A stretch of DNA of 64,000 nt from Planomicrobium sp. Y74 (lineage in GTDB: Bacteria; Bacillota; Bacilli; Bacillales_A; Planococcaceae), in assembly GCF_003668635.1 (NCBI RefSeq), contig NZ_RCWH01000005.1, positions 248,001 through 312,000 on the forward strand. The letters run 5' to 3'. Positions 52,553 to 61,836 of the stretch are shown here, one piece after another. How positions within the stretch are numbered: the stretch's first letter is position 1; each line of letters starts with the position of its first letter. A model generated the notes under the pieces. The model saw only the letters and a list, made by a program, of their open reading frames with translations. It did not search any database and was not told where the DNA came from. The position numbers and the translations under genes are program-made.

Positions 52553-53197
52553 ATGGAAAAATTCACATTTGGTTCGATGCTGGACGTCATGGGGGAATTA
52601 TTCTCCGATGAAATTTCCATTGCAGTAGCGGACACCGAACAATATATCTATTACAGGCCAAGCAGGCGCATCGATTTAAAGATAAAACCCGGCGACCCGG
52701 TAAAGGAAGGCACCATCGCGCATAAAGCATTGCTGACCAATCAGAAAGCTTCCGAATTCATCGACCGCGAAGTGTTCGGCGTTCCCTATCACGGAATGGC
52801 TGTTCCTTTCGAGGAAAACGGGAAGCTGCAAGGCTGCGTCATGGCGATTTATCCTTCCTATACAGAAGGGAAGTCGGTGGTGACCGTAAAAAGTCCCGAT
52901 GGCTGGAAGCCCGTGCCTTTCGACGACGTCGTCTGCCTTGAAGTGAAGGACCGCAAGACGCATATTCATGCGGGAGGTTTTTCGGGCACGAATAAAAACT
53001 CGCTTCAGGAATTCGAATATTCGCTGCCTCGGGAAACGTTCATCCGCTGCCACAGGTCATTCATCGTGAATGTCCATCATATAGAAGAAATCTATCCGGA
53101 CACCCACTCGACTTTTGTACTCGCAATGGACAACGGCAGCCGTATCCCGGTCAGCCAATCCTATTCCAGTTATTTCAGGAAGCTGCTGGGATTTTAA
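52553..53197 (+). CDS. LytTR-domain transcriptional regulator with N-terminal sensor
   Basis: A 214-residue protein. The N-terminal half (~1-105) looks like a PAS/GAF-type sensor domain (ISIAVADTEQYIYYRPSRRIDLKIKPGDPVKEG, YHGMAVPFEENGKLQGCVMAIYPS). A C-terminal LytTR DNA-binding domain follows (FDDVVCLEVKDRKTHIHA, LPRETFIRCHRSFIVNVHHIEEI, GSRIPVSQSY). There is no receiver domain, so it is not a classical response regulator and would sense a ligand directly. ATG chosen for GGGAGG 8 nt upstream. Flanked by two CoA transferases, likely its targets (inference). Confidence 0.85.
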   Translation: MEKFTFGSMLDVMGELFSDEISIAVADTEQYIYYRPSRRIDLKIKPGDPVKEGTIAHKALLTNQKASEFIDREVFGVPYHGMAVPFEENGKLQGCVMAIYPSYTEGKSVVTVKSPDGWKPVPFDDVVCLEVKDRKTHIHAGGFSGTNKNSLQEFEYSLPRETFIRCHRSFIVNVHHIEEIYPDTHSTFVLAMDNGSRIPVSQSYSSYFRKLLGF

Positions 53198-53215
53198 TCA
53201 AAACAATGAAAATCA

Positions 53216-53246
53216 CAAAAATCCCCTGGCTCAATCAGGGGATTTT
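53216..53246 (+). terminator. Terminator after the LytTR gene
   Basis: AAAATCCCCTG-GCTCAAT-CAGGGGATTTT, perfect 11-bp stem. Confidence 0.85.
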
Positions 53247-53433
53247 CTGCTTTAGCGCAATAACTGCTTATCCGCACATTAATCACTCAAAACGCTCTCT
53301 GAATAGTTTAAAATTATCTAATAATTAACCCCGGAATCTGCTTTTATTTCTTACCAGTACAATGAAAACGCTTTATTTTTATGGCAGACGGATTTTTAAC
53401 CCTTAAAAACCTTTCAGAAAGAGAGTGATTGAT

Positions 53434-54948
53434 ATGACAAATACCATTAACCGGATCAAAGCAGCAGAACTTCAGGAGCGTGTGGTTTCCCCCCAGGAAG
53501 CGGCTTCCTGGATACAGGACGGCATGACGCTGGGCCTCAGCGGCTTTACGCGCGCTGGCGACGTGAAAGCGGTCCCTTTTGCATTGGTGGAGCGGGCGGC
53601 AACTGAAAGCTTCAAAGTAAATGTCTTCACTGGTGCATCATTGGGCTCGGATATCGACCGCCTATTTGCAGAAGCGGGAATCGTCGGCAAACGTTTGCCG
53701 TTCCAGGCTGAACCTGCAATGCGCAGCAAAATCAATTCGGGAGAAATGTTCTTTGTCGATCACCATCTGTCACATACAGCTGAATGGGTGCGATCCAATG
53801 TAATTGAACCAATCGATTTTGCAATCATCGAGGCGCTGTCGATCACAGCGGACGGCATGATCATTCCGACAACTTCTGTCGGCAACTCAGCTGTCTTTGC
53901 GAAACATGCGCGTAATATTATTGTGGAGATTAATATGGCGCAGCCGGAACTATTCGAAGGATTGCATGATATTTACGATACCGGCAAACAGGGAGAACGC
54001 GATCCGATTCCATTGACGTCTGTTGAAGACCGCATCGGAACGATCGGCATCCCGGTGGACATGGAGAAAATCCGCGGCATCGTCTTTACGGAACAGAAGG
54101 ATTCTCCGTCGAATATCGTTCCGCCGGATGCAGAAACAAAAATCATGGCTGATCATCTATTGGAATTTTTCCGTTCGGAAATCAGAGCTGGCCGCCTGAC
54201 TGAAAAACTGGCTCCGCTGCAGTCCGGCATCGGTTCTGTTGCGAATGCTGTGCTTCACGGCATGATCGATTCGGAATTTGAGAACCTTGAAGTCTATTCG
54301 GAAGTGCTGCAGGACGCAGTATTCGATCTGATCGACGCAGGCAAAGTCGATTTTGCTTCATGCTGTTCGATTACATTGTCCGAACCGAAAATGAAACAGG
54401 TCTTCAGTGAATTTGAAAACTACCGCAATAAAATCGTCATGCGCCCACAGGAAATTTCGAACCATCCGGAGCTTATCCGTCGTCTCGGTTTGATTTCCAT
54501 CAACACAGCGCTTGAATTCGATATTTACGGCAACGTCAACTCGACACATGTATCAGGCACAAAAATGATGAACGGCATCGGGGGATCCGGTGACTTTGCC
54601 CGTAATGCGCGTCTGGCCATTTTTGTTACGAAGTCCATTGCAAAAGGCGGCAAAATCTCGAGCGTCGTACCGTTCGTTTCGCATATTGACCATACGGAAC
54701 ATGACGTGGATGTGCTTGTAACTGAGCAGGGCTATGCAGATCTTCGCGGCTTGGCACCGCGCCAGCGCGTAGAAGTGATTATCGAAAACTGCATCCACCC
54801 CGACTACAAGGCGCAGATGCGTGAGTATTACGAGGAAGCGCTGACACGCGGCGGCCAGACCCCGCACATCCTTGAGAAAGCATTCTCCTGGCATACAGCA
54901 CTTGCTGAAAAAGGTTCGATGCTGCAGGAAAAAGAGCAATTGGTGTAA
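53434..54948 (+). CDS. Acetyl-CoA hydrolase/CoA transferase, paralog
   Basis: A ~504-residue protein, clear duplicate of the gene at 50979 with VSPQEAASWIQDGMTLGLSGFTRAGDVKAVP and NTALEFDIYGNVNSTHVSGTKMMNGIGGSGDFARN conserved. I start at the ATG 8 nt after GAGAG; an upstream GTG is weaker. Differences cluster in the middle (SCCSITLSEPKMKQVF against RFASGSAITLSKEK). It has a separate terminator, so the copies are independent units with a shared regulator candidate between them. Confidence 0.92.
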   Translation: MTNTINRIKAAELQERVVSPQEAASWIQDGMTLGLSGFTRAGDVKAVPFALVERAATESFKVNVFTGASLGSDIDRLFAEAGIVGKRLPFQAEPAMRSKINSGEMFFVDHHLSHTAEWVRSNVIEPIDFAIIEALSITADGMIIPTTSVGNSAVFAKHARNIIVEINMAQPELFEGLHDIYDTGKQGERDPIPLTSVEDRIGTIGIPVDMEKIRGIVFTEQKDSPSNIVPPDAETKIMADHLLEFFRSEIRAGRLTEKLAPLQSGIGSVANAVLHGMIDSEFENLEVYSEVLQDAVFDLIDAGKVDFASCCSITLSEPKMKQVFSEFENYRNKIVMRPQEISNHPELIRRLGLISINTALEFDIYGNVNSTHVSGTKMMNGIGGSGDFARNARLAIFVTKSIAKGGKISSVVPFVSHIDHTEHDVDVLVTEQGYADLRGLAPRQRVEVIIENCIHPDYKAQMREYYEEALTRGGQTPHILEKAFSWHTALAEKGSMLQEKEQLV

Positions 54949-54981
54949 AGAACCGATTCGCTTAACTTTATATCGGTTTTC

Positions 54982-55023
54982 AAAAGAGCCAGTTCCCTTC
55001 AATTGAAGGGAACTGGCTCTTTT
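54982..55023. terminator. Long palindromic terminator
   Basis: AAAAGAGCCAGTTCCCTTCA and its exact reverse complement form a ~20-bp stem ending TCTTTTAA. It sits between two convergent genes and overlaps the VOC gene 3' flank. Confidence 0.9.
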
Positions 55024-55025
55024 AA

Positions 55026-55499
55026 TTAATTATTGCCATATACCTCTGCAGTACTGCGGGTATAAAGCTCAATGATATGGCCGAAAGGATCTTCGGCATA
55101 CACGAGATAATGCGGCTTGCCTTTATTGATGTTCCAAATCTTGCTGCGCTGCTTGCCGCCGTGAAGCACAACTTTTTCAATCGTTTCCACAATATCTTCG
55201 ACAATCAGGCAGATATGGAAAAAGCCGGCGTGCTGCGCCGGCTTTTCGTCGGCAAATTCGGGTTGCTGAAACTCAAATAACTCCAGCCCGACACCACTGT
55301 TGGTCATCAGGTGGACATTCCGCATCTTCTTTACTTCAGGCCCTTGGAGGTCCTGTGTCATGGAAAAAAGCTCTTCATTTCGTTCATCGAATTCGTAAGG
55401 ACCGGCAAGTATATAAAAACCGAAAACTTTGCTGTACCAATCGATGGCCAGGTCCAGATTGGGAACTGCGAGACCGATATGGGTGACTACTGAACTCAT
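55026..55499 (-). CDS. VOC superfamily (glyoxalase-like) protein
   Basis: A 157-residue vicinal-oxygen-chelate protein. It opens SSVVTHIGLAVPNLDLAIDWYSKVFGFYI, has NVHLMTNSGVGLELFEF and HIIELYT near the end; the His and Glu in these segments are the metal ligands typical of the fold. AGGAGG precedes the ATG. Related to methylmalonyl-CoA epimerases and glyoxalases, but substrate unknown. Single gene. Confidence 0.88.
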   Translation of the reverse strand: MSSVVTHIGLAVPNLDLAIDWYSKVFGFYILAGPYEFDERNEELFSMTQDLQGPEVKKMRNVHLMTNSGVGLELFEFQQPEFADEKPAQHAGFFHICLIVEDIVETIEKVVLHGGKQRSKIWNINKGKPHYLVYAEDPFGHIIELYTRSTAEVYGNN

Positions 55500-55657
55500 A
55501 TGTAAAACCTCCTCTTATAATTTCTGATACCCGGAGGAATAGGGTTTTAAGCCTTCTAAAAAGCAGACTTTTCTGTTTAAACGAAAATAGTTGTTGTAAA
55601 CCATGATCTTTAGTATTATAATAAGCAATTGTGAAATTCCGAAATGAGGGTTCTAAA

Positions 55658-56731
55658 ATGAAAAATTCTATATATGGATTGACGATAGATCAACTAAAAG
55701 AATGGTTCCTGGAAAATGGACAGAAAAAGTACCGTGCCGAGCAGGTATGGGACTGGTTATATATTAAACGCGTAGCGCAGTTTTCTGAAATGAACAACCT
55801 GAGCAAGGAAGTTATTCAGTTGCTGGAAGATAATTTCTCAATCCGCACACTGGAACAAACGGTAAAACAGGAATCTGCAGATGGCACGATCAAATTCCTT
55901 TTCCGTCTTCAAGACGGCAACCTGATTGAAACAGTTCTAATGCGTTTCAAATACGGTAATTCCGTCTGTGTTACAACACAGGTCGGCTGTAATATCGGCT
56001 GCAGTTTCTGCGCCAGCGGACTTTTGAAAAAGAGCCGCGATTTAAACGCGGGCGAAATCGTTGAACAGATCATGCAAGTGCAGGCGCATTTCGACGCTCA
56101 GCAAAAAGAAGAGCGCGTCAGCCACATCGTGGTTATGGGTATCGGCGAACCGTTCGATAACTACACGAACCTGATGGACTTCCTGCATGTGGTCAACTCT
56201 CAAAAAGGCCTTGCTATTGGAGCACGCCATATCACTGTTTCAACAAGTGGTATCGTTCCGAAAATCTACGATTACGCGGATGAAGGCCTGCAAGTCAACT
56301 TGGCTATTTCAATCCATGCCCCAACCAATGAATTGCGTACGCGCATCATGAAAATCAACAAAGCGTATCCAATCGAGAAGTTGATGGCTGCGATCGATTA
56401 TTACCTGGAAAAATCCAACCGCCGCATCACGTTCGAATACATTATGCTGCGTGACGTCAATGACCATGTGGAAGAAGCGAATCAACTGGCGAAACTGCTT
56501 GAAGACAAACGCCATCTTTCCTACGTCAACCTGATTCCGTACAACGCAGTCAGCGAGCACGATCAATATCAGCAAAGCACACCGGAAGCAATTTCGGCTT
56601 TCTACGATGCATTGAAGAAAAAAGGCATCAACTGCGGAGTGCGCCACGAACAAGGGGCAGATATCGACGCAGCTTGTGGTCAACTGCGAAGCAAACAGAT
56701 CAAAAAAGAGAAAAAGCCTGCTACAGTTTAA
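55658..56731 (+). CDS. RlmN-like 23S rRNA/tRNA adenine C2 methyltransferase
   Basis: A 357-residue radical SAM methyltransferase. The cluster motif [39 protein letters not shown], and the terminal [10 protein letters not shown] with the second methyl-accepting Cys are all present. This is the RlmN/Cfr arrangement; the sequence follows Bacillus RlmN more than Cfr (e.g. GIGEPFDNY and VTTQVGC). RlmN methylates A2503 in 23S rRNA and A37 in tRNA. In Bacillus rlmN sits in the prkC cluster, so this stand-alone copy may be a second paralog; that cannot be checked here. ATG follows GAGGG. Confidence 0.88.
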   Translation: MKNSIYGLTIDQLKEWFLENGQKKYRAEQVWDWLYIKRVAQFSEMNNLSKEVIQLLEDNFSIRTLEQTVKQESADGTIKFLFRLQDGNLIETVLMRFKYGNSVCVTTQVGCNIGCSFCASGLLKKSRDLNAGEIVEQIMQVQAHFDAQQKEERVSHIVVMGIGEPFDNYTNLMDFLHVVNSQKGLAIGARHITVSTSGIVPKIYDYADEGLQVNLAISIHAPTNELRTRIMKINKAYPIEKLMAAIDYYLEKSNRRITFEYIMLRDVNDHVEEANQLAKLLEDKRHLSYVNLIPYNAVSEHDQYQQSTPEAISAFYDALKKKGINCGVRHEQGADIDAACGQLRSKQIKKEKKPATV

Positions 56732-56740
56732 TGACACAAA

Positions 56741-56776
56741 GAAACAGCCCCCGAATTTTTTTCGGGGGCTGTTTTT
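56741..56776 (+). terminator. Terminator after the RlmN-like gene
   Basis: AAACAGCCCCCGAA-TTTTT-TTCGGGGGCTGTTTTT, near-perfect stem. Confidence 0.9.
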
Positions 56777-56785
56777 AGGCTGTCG

Positions 56786-57096
56786 AGAAATGATCAACTT
56801 CTTAAATCATTATGCTCTAGGCAGATGCTTTCCGCGGGGAGCGGCCTGAGCCTCCCCATCGCTTCGAAAACCCTGTGCTCCTGCAGCGTTGCACGCTTCG
56901 TCGCAAAGGTTCGACCGAATGACGTTCGGTCAAACCTTTCTTGCGGGGTCTCAGTCTCGCTCTTGGTCCCGCAGGAAAGACATTGGCCGAAGGAAGTTCG
57001 ACCGGGTCTTTGCGACGAAGCTAGCGAAGCGATGCAGGAGCACCTGTTTTCGCGAAGCTGTTTTGCGCAATATCGGTTTTTATTGAACCTTATTGA
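56786..57096. repeat. Long interspersed repeat mosaic
   Basis: GCTTTCCGCGGGGAGCGGCCTGAGCCTCCC, GTGCTCCTGCAGCG, CGTCGCAAAGGTTCGACC, GGTCTCAG and GATGCAGGAGCAC are interleaved with GCTGTTTTGCGCAATATCGG, the right end of the 4836-type element. Includes the near-palindrome TTCGACCGAATGACGTTCGGTCAA. Non-coding; fills the gap before the sugar ABC genes. Confidence 0.75.
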
Positions 57097-57112
57097 GAAC
57101 TTCCGCTTTTCG

Positions 57113-58039
57113 TTATTTCCCACCAGAAGAAAGGTTTATTCCCTGGATAAAGTATTTCTGGAAGAAGAAGAACAGCAGGATGACGGGGAGGAGCACAAGA
57201 AGTGATCCTGCCATTAGGTAGTTCCATTGTGTGCTGAGCTGTCCTTTAAAGACGGCAAGCCCCAATTGCAGCGTATAAAGATTTTCATCATTCAAGTAGA
57301 GCAGGGGACCGAGAAAATCGTTCCATGCACCATTGAACGAAAAAATTGCAACAGTGGCAAGTGCCGGTTTCGTTAATGGAAGGCCAATCTTCCACCAGAT
57401 ATAGAAATGGCTGGCGCCTTCGATTTTCGCTGCCTCAATCAATTCAGTAGGAATCGTCATGTAAAATTGCCGCAGCAGGAAGATATAAAAAGCGCTTCCG
57501 AAGAAATGCGGGACAATCAAGGGATAATACGTATTGACCCAGCCCAGATTCGCAAACAGTACATATTGCGGAATGAGCGTTACAAATCCCGGAATCATCA
57601 TCGTCGATAAGACAATGGCGAACCAGATCCCTTTGCCGCGGAAAGGGATTTTTGCAAATCCGTAGGCAATAAATGAGTTGGCCAGCACACTGCCAATTAC
57701 AACCAGTGTTGTAATTGTTATCGTGTTGATTGTATAGGTAGTGAATGGCGCAGCCCGCCAAGCTCTGATGTAATTGCTCCATTCCCATGACTCCGGAAAA
57801 AAGGAGGGGGGATAGGACATGACTTCCGCCATCGTCTTAAGCGAAGTCGCAAACATCCACCAAAGTGGTGACAGGATCAGGAGACTGCCGGCAGCCAATA
57901 AAACGAAATTCAGCATGCGCCACATATTATTGCGGTTTCCGCGATGTTCCCAGTAACGGGGCTTGGTATTTACAGCTGATTGGCTTTCCGCTTTTTCCGA
58001 GTCAGTTAAATAATCTGATCGGTCAGTTGTTTTAGCCAT
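57113..58039 (-). CDS. Carbohydrate ABC transporter permease (MalG-like)
   Basis: A 308-residue membrane protein, about six helices plus a hydrophilic N-terminus. The BPD loop is EAAKIEGASHFYIWWKIGLPLTKPALATVAIF with EAA-x3-G. It is the second permease of a sugar importer; its ATG directly follows the stop of the first permease (TAAATG). Companion genes are the permease and the binding protein upstream, and the divergent ATPase at 60542. A CUT1-type system for oligosaccharides or glycerol-phosphate compounds is likely. Confidence 0.93.
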   Translation of the reverse strand: MAKTTDRSDYLTDSEKAESQSAVNTKPRYWEHRGNRNNMWRMLNFVLLAAGSLLILSPLWWMFATSLKTMAEVMSYPPSFFPESWEWSNYIRAWRAAPFTTYTINTITITTLVVIGSVLANSFIAYGFAKIPFRGKGIWFAIVLSTMMIPGFVTLIPQYVLFANLGWVNTYYPLIVPHFFGSAFYIFLLRQFYMTIPTELIEAAKIEGASHFYIWWKIGLPLTKPALATVAIFSFNGAWNDFLGPLLYLNDENLYTLQLGLAVFKGQLSTQWNYLMAGSLLVLLPVILLFFFFQKYFIQGINLSSGGK

Positions 58040-58951
58040 TTACTTCTCCTCCCCTTCATAATGCACCCACCGGGGAGCGAGTTTAAGGTTGATCAGGGTC
58101 AGAACGAAAACGATGACGAATAAAATCCAGGACATTGCCATGGCGTAGCCCATATCAAAGCTTTCGAAGGCCTGATTCCACATATATAGATTATAGAACA
58201 GCAAGGAGTTTGCCGGTCCGCCTTCACCGTTGCCCGACATGATATAGGCTTCCTGGAAAATCTGGAAACCGCCAATCAGGCTTGTTACGACATCAAAGAA
58301 AATAACAGGTGTAATCATCGGAATGGTAATGTGGATAAATTGTCGCCATCGGCTGGCGCCATCGATTTCTGCTGCTTCATAGAGAGATCTGGAGACCCCT
58401 TGCATACTTGCCAGATAAAGAAGCATAGAACCGCCCACACTCCAAAGTTTCATCAGGATAAGTGAAGGTTTGGTCCAATCCGGATCATAAAGCCAGTTAG
58501 GACCATCGATGCCCACCCATCCGAGCAGCAGATTCACCATCCCGGTTCCCGGTTCAAGCAATTGCATCCATAAAAGATAAACGCCAACGCCGGAAAGGAC
58601 GGCAGGCAGATAATACAAGGTCCGAAAAACACGGATGCCTGGAACGTCCTGGTTCAGCAATGCTGAAATGAAAATGGCGCCGAGTGTCGTCAACGGAACT
58701 GAAAAAGCGACGTAATAGATAGTGTTCCAAAGGGAAGTCCTAAAAAGACCATCATCAACGATGAGCGATTGATAGTTTTCCACTCCGACGAAATCCATTC
58801 TGGATGTAATATTATAATCTGTAAAACTTCCGGCTAAGGAAAACAATAATGGCCCAGCGGTGAAAGCGAAGAAGCCAACAATGAAAGGCATGATGAAAAT
58901 ATAGCCGTATATACTTTCCTTGCGCCGTATGGTCAATTTTCTTTTGCCCAA
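58040..58951 (-). CDS. Carbohydrate ABC transporter permease (MalF/UgpA-like)
   Basis: A 303-residue permease with six or so helices. It starts TTG, preceded by a GGGGGG run. The cytoplasmic loop EAAEIDGASRWRQFIHITIPMITPVIFF is the EAA motif, and the N-terminal helix is YGYIFIMPFIVGFFAFTAGPLLFSLAGSF. First permease of the importer, 18 nt after the binding-protein gene. Confidence 0.93.
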   Translation of the reverse strand: MGKRKLTIRRKESIYGYIFIMPFIVGFFAFTAGPLLFSLAGSFTDYNITSRMDFVGVENYQSLIVDDGLFRTSLWNTIYYVAFSVPLTTLGAIFISALLNQDVPGIRVFRTLYYLPAVLSGVGVYLLWMQLLEPGTGMVNLLLGWVGIDGPNWLYDPDWTKPSLILMKLWSVGGSMLLYLASMQGVSRSLYEAAEIDGASRWRQFIHITIPMITPVIFFDVVTSLIGGFQIFQEAYIMSGNGEGGPANSLLFYNLYMWNQAFESFDMGYAMAMSWILFVIVFVLTLINLKLAPRWVHYEGEEK

Positions 58952-58969
58952 AGGACTTCCCCCCCTTGT

Positions 58970-60292
58970 TTACTGGTTACTCTCGATGAGATCTTCAACA
59001 TCCGCCTGAGCTTGCGCCAGTGCTTCTTCAGCAGTCATTGAGCCGAGGAAGAATTCGTCTACATGCGGATTGATGTAATTATAAAATCCTGGAGCTTCAA
59101 CCGGTGCGGGAGTCAGTAGAGTGTTTTCCATACTCTCGACTGCGATCTGGTAGACCATCTGACCTTCTTCTGAGAATTCATCGGATTGCGCAGCGGCTTC
59201 TGCAGCTTCGATATTGGCTACATTGTCAAAGTTCTGCACAGCCCAGTATTCCTGCGCTTCAGCACCTGTCAGATATTCGATGAATTCCCAGGCTGCTTCC
59301 GGATCACTTGATCCTTCAGGAATTTCGGCAACAAAACCTCCGCCCCAGCTGGTATGGCCGTTTCCAGGCTCATATTCCGGAAGCGGTGCTACACCGAAAT
59401 TCAGATCTTCGGCATATTCGCTGATTTGTGTATAGAAAGTCGGCTGCTGGACGAGCATTGCCAAATCCCCGCTGAAGAAAGGATTACCTTGCTGGCTGTC
59501 AATTTGTGCCTGGTATGAATTGACGACATCTTCACCGATACGGTCTCTCCATGATTTCAGCCAGTTAAGCACTTCCACATTTGTTTCCGTATTGATGTTT
59601 ACAGTATCGACGTTGTTATCTGCGCCGAAATAGTTTTCACCATTCGCGTTCAGTAGCCATACGTCATAGCCGACGCCCCATAAAGGGTAAAAACCGAGGC
59701 GATCATAATCATCGCCGTTTTTCACATCGAGCTTAGCGGCGTATTCTTCAAGTTCTTCCCAAGTTTCCGGCGGATCTTCAGGGTCGAGGCCAACTTCTTC
59801 GAATGTGTCTTTATTATAGAAGAGAACCCTTGTATCAGTGTTAAATGGAATGCCATAGGAATCACCTTCATAAAGAGTTGCGTTCCAAAGTTCCGGATAG
59901 AATTTATCCGAGAAATCGTCATCTATGAATTCAGAAAGATTCATTGCCTGATTTTCTTTTCCGCGGATTGCGGTGGCGTTAATATCATTGATAACGACAT
60001 CCGGCGGATTTCCGGCAGCAATTGCCGCAAGTTCTTTTGTCCAGATATCACCCCAGGGGCTGTATGTGTGCTTCACTTCAATTTCATCCTGTGAAGCGTT
60101 GAAGTCCGCCACGATTTTATCGATGATCGGGCGTCTGATTTCTGAACCCCAGAATGACCAGAAGTCGACCACTGTTTTACCTTCTTCATTTGTTTGGCCT
60201 TCGCTGCTGTCGCTTGTCTGAAAACCGGCACAAGCACTGAGCATCAAAGTAGTGCTGGTCAGAATTAACAGGAAAATACGTAAATTTTTCAT
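58970..60292 (-). CDS. Sugar ABC transporter substrate-binding lipoprotein
   Basis: A 440-residue lipoprotein. Signal peptide with lipobox LSAC (Cys21), then a CUT1-type binding protein: VDFWSFWGSEIRRPIIDKIVADFNAS, IPFNTDTRVLFYNKDTFEEVGLDPEDPP, PLPEYEPGNGHTSWGGGF and WEFIEYLTGAEAQEYWA. AAAGGAGTG precedes the ATG. It is the first gene of a leftward operon, divergent to the ATPase. The ligand cannot be told; no sugar hydrolase is nearby. Confidence 0.93.
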   Translation of the reverse strand: MKNLRIFLLILTSTTLMLSACAGFQTSDSSEGQTNEEGKTVVDFWSFWGSEIRRPIIDKIVADFNASQDEIEVKHTYSPWGDIWTKELAAIAAGNPPDVVINDINATAIRGKENQAMNLSEFIDDDFSDKFYPELWNATLYEGDSYGIPFNTDTRVLFYNKDTFEEVGLDPEDPPETWEELEEYAAKLDVKNGDDYDRLGFYPLWGVGYDVWLLNANGENYFGADNNVDTVNINTETNVEVLNWLKSWRDRIGEDVVNSYQAQIDSQQGNPFFSGDLAMLVQQPTFYTQISEYAEDLNFGVAPLPEYEPGNGHTSWGGGFVAEIPEGSSDPEAAWEFIEYLTGAEAQEYWAVQNFDNVANIEAAEAAAQSDEFSEEGQMVYQIAVESMENTLLTPAPVEAPGFYNYINPHVDEFFLGSMTAEEALAQAQADVEDLIESNQ

Positions 60293-60541
60293 TAGTCTAA
60301 CACTCCTTTTTTTAATAGAAATGGAATTCTGAAAAACTTCGACTTCCGAAGTGATGGTCCTATGACTTTCTTTGCAGAAAAGTAATGCACCCCTTTCAAG
60401 AATTATGACGAATTAACTAAAAATTCTATTTACTTCTTAGTTAGGAGTATACATTACTTCTCTTTGCATTTCCAACCCAGATTTGTAATTTACAAATAAC
60501 TCTCTATAATTAAAATAAAAATGAGTTAAGGGGAGTCGCAT

Positions 60542-61672
60542 ATGGCTGAGATAAAAATCAATAATCTGGGTAAAAGATATGATAAAGGTACTTTGGCTGT
60601 GACCGATTTTAATCTTCATATAAAAGACGAGGAGTTCATCGTGTTTGTCGGACCGTCTGGTTGCGGTAAATCAACAACATTGCGGATGATTGCGGGATTG
60701 GAAGAAATTACGGAAGGTGAATTCTTCATCGATGGCAAACGTATGAATGAAGTTGAACCCAAAGAACGGGATATCGCGATGGTTTTTCAGAACTATGCTT
60801 TGTATCCCCATATGACGGTCTATGAAAACATGGCTTTTGGACTAAAATTAAGGAAATTTAAGAAATCGGAAATCAAACGGCGTGTAGAAGAGGCAGCCAA
60901 GATTCTTGGGTTGGAAGATTACTTAAACCGGAAACCTAAGGCATTGTCAGGTGGTCAGCGCCAGCGTGTCGCTCTTGGACGCGCGATTGTGCGGGATGCG
61001 AAAGTGTTCCTCATGGATGAGCCTTTATCAAACTTGGACGCAAAATTGCGGGTGCAGATGCGCGCGGAAATCGCCAAATTGCACCAGCGCCTCAAAACGA
61101 CAACGATTTATGTAACACACGACCAAACAGAAGCGATGACGATGGCCACGCGGATTGTCATACTGAAAGATGGCGTCATTCAGCAGGTGGGAACGCCGAA
61201 AGAAGTATATGATTTACCGGCCAATCGCTTCGTAGGCGGATTTATCGGATCACCGGCTATGAATTTCTTTGAAGGGACAATTTCCAATGGAAACTTTCTG
61301 GTTGATGATAAATCTGTGGCGATTCCCCCTGAAACAGCAGATCTGCTGAAAGATCTGGGCTACGACGGCAAGCCGATTGCCCTGGGAATTCGTCCGGAAC
61401 ATATCCATGTAAACAATGAAGACCTCAGCGGTTTGCCGGCAAGCGAGTTCGAAGCTGAAATTACCGTATCGGAATTGACTGGAGCGGAAACCATCCTTTA
61501 TGCAGTCTATGCAAATCAGGAATTCATCGCCCGTGTTGATGCCGACACAGCAATCGAAGCGGGCCATACTGCGACACTGGCTTTCGATATGTCGCATGTG
61601 CATTTTTTCGATATCGAAACAGGCGAACGCTTAAAAGCTGGAGAACTGCAAGCTGCTGGTGAACCTGTATAA
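60542..61672 (+). CDS. CUT1-type ABC transporter ATPase (MsmX/UgpC-like)
   Basis: A 376-residue ATPase. The nucleotide-binding domain has Walker A GPSGCGKST, signature LSGGQRQRVALGRA, Walker B VFLMDEPLSNLD and switch His THDQTEAM. A C-terminal ~135-residue TOBE/OB-like regulatory domain follows, with GIRPEHI. MsmX-type ATPases in Firmicutes energise several sugar importers; here it is divergently transcribed from one importer's other three genes. GGGGAG before the ATG. Confidence 0.93.
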   Translation: MAEIKINNLGKRYDKGTLAVTDFNLHIKDEEFIVFVGPSGCGKSTTLRMIAGLEEITEGEFFIDGKRMNEVEPKERDIAMVFQNYALYPHMTVYENMAFGLKLRKFKKSEIKRRVEEAAKILGLEDYLNRKPKALSGGQRQRVALGRAIVRDAKVFLMDEPLSNLDAKLRVQMRAEIAKLHQRLKTTTIYVTHDQTEAMTMATRIVILKDGVIQQVGTPKEVYDLPANRFVGGFIGSPAMNFFEGTISNGNFLVDDKSVAIPPETADLLKDLGYDGKPIALGIRPEHIHVNNEDLSGLPASEFEAEITVSELTGAETILYAVYANQEFIARVDADTAIEAGHTATLAFDMSHVHFFDIETGERLKAGELQAAGEPV

Positions 61673-61685
61673 TTATTGTCAATCT

Positions 61686-61715
61686 GCCACTCCTTTTAAG
61701 AGGAGTGGCTTTATT
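61686..61715 (+). terminator. Terminator after the ATPase gene
   Basis: GCCACTCCT-TTTA-AGAGGAGTGGC followed by TTTATTTATTT. Confidence 0.8.
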
Positions 61716-61836
61716 TATTTTCAGGAAATAAAAATTTTATAAGAATTTTCAATTTATAAAGGTGTGGAGTGTTTAAGTTTCCTTCATTAGGGAAAATAAA
61801 GGAATAGACATTTTTGGAAAAGGAGTGGTGATATTG

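Noticed and set aside
55658..56731. Cfr-type antibiotic-resistance methyltransferase
   Set aside because: Motifs [16 protein letters not shown] and [11 protein letters not shown] follow Bacillus RlmN rather than Cfr; resistance is not predicted.
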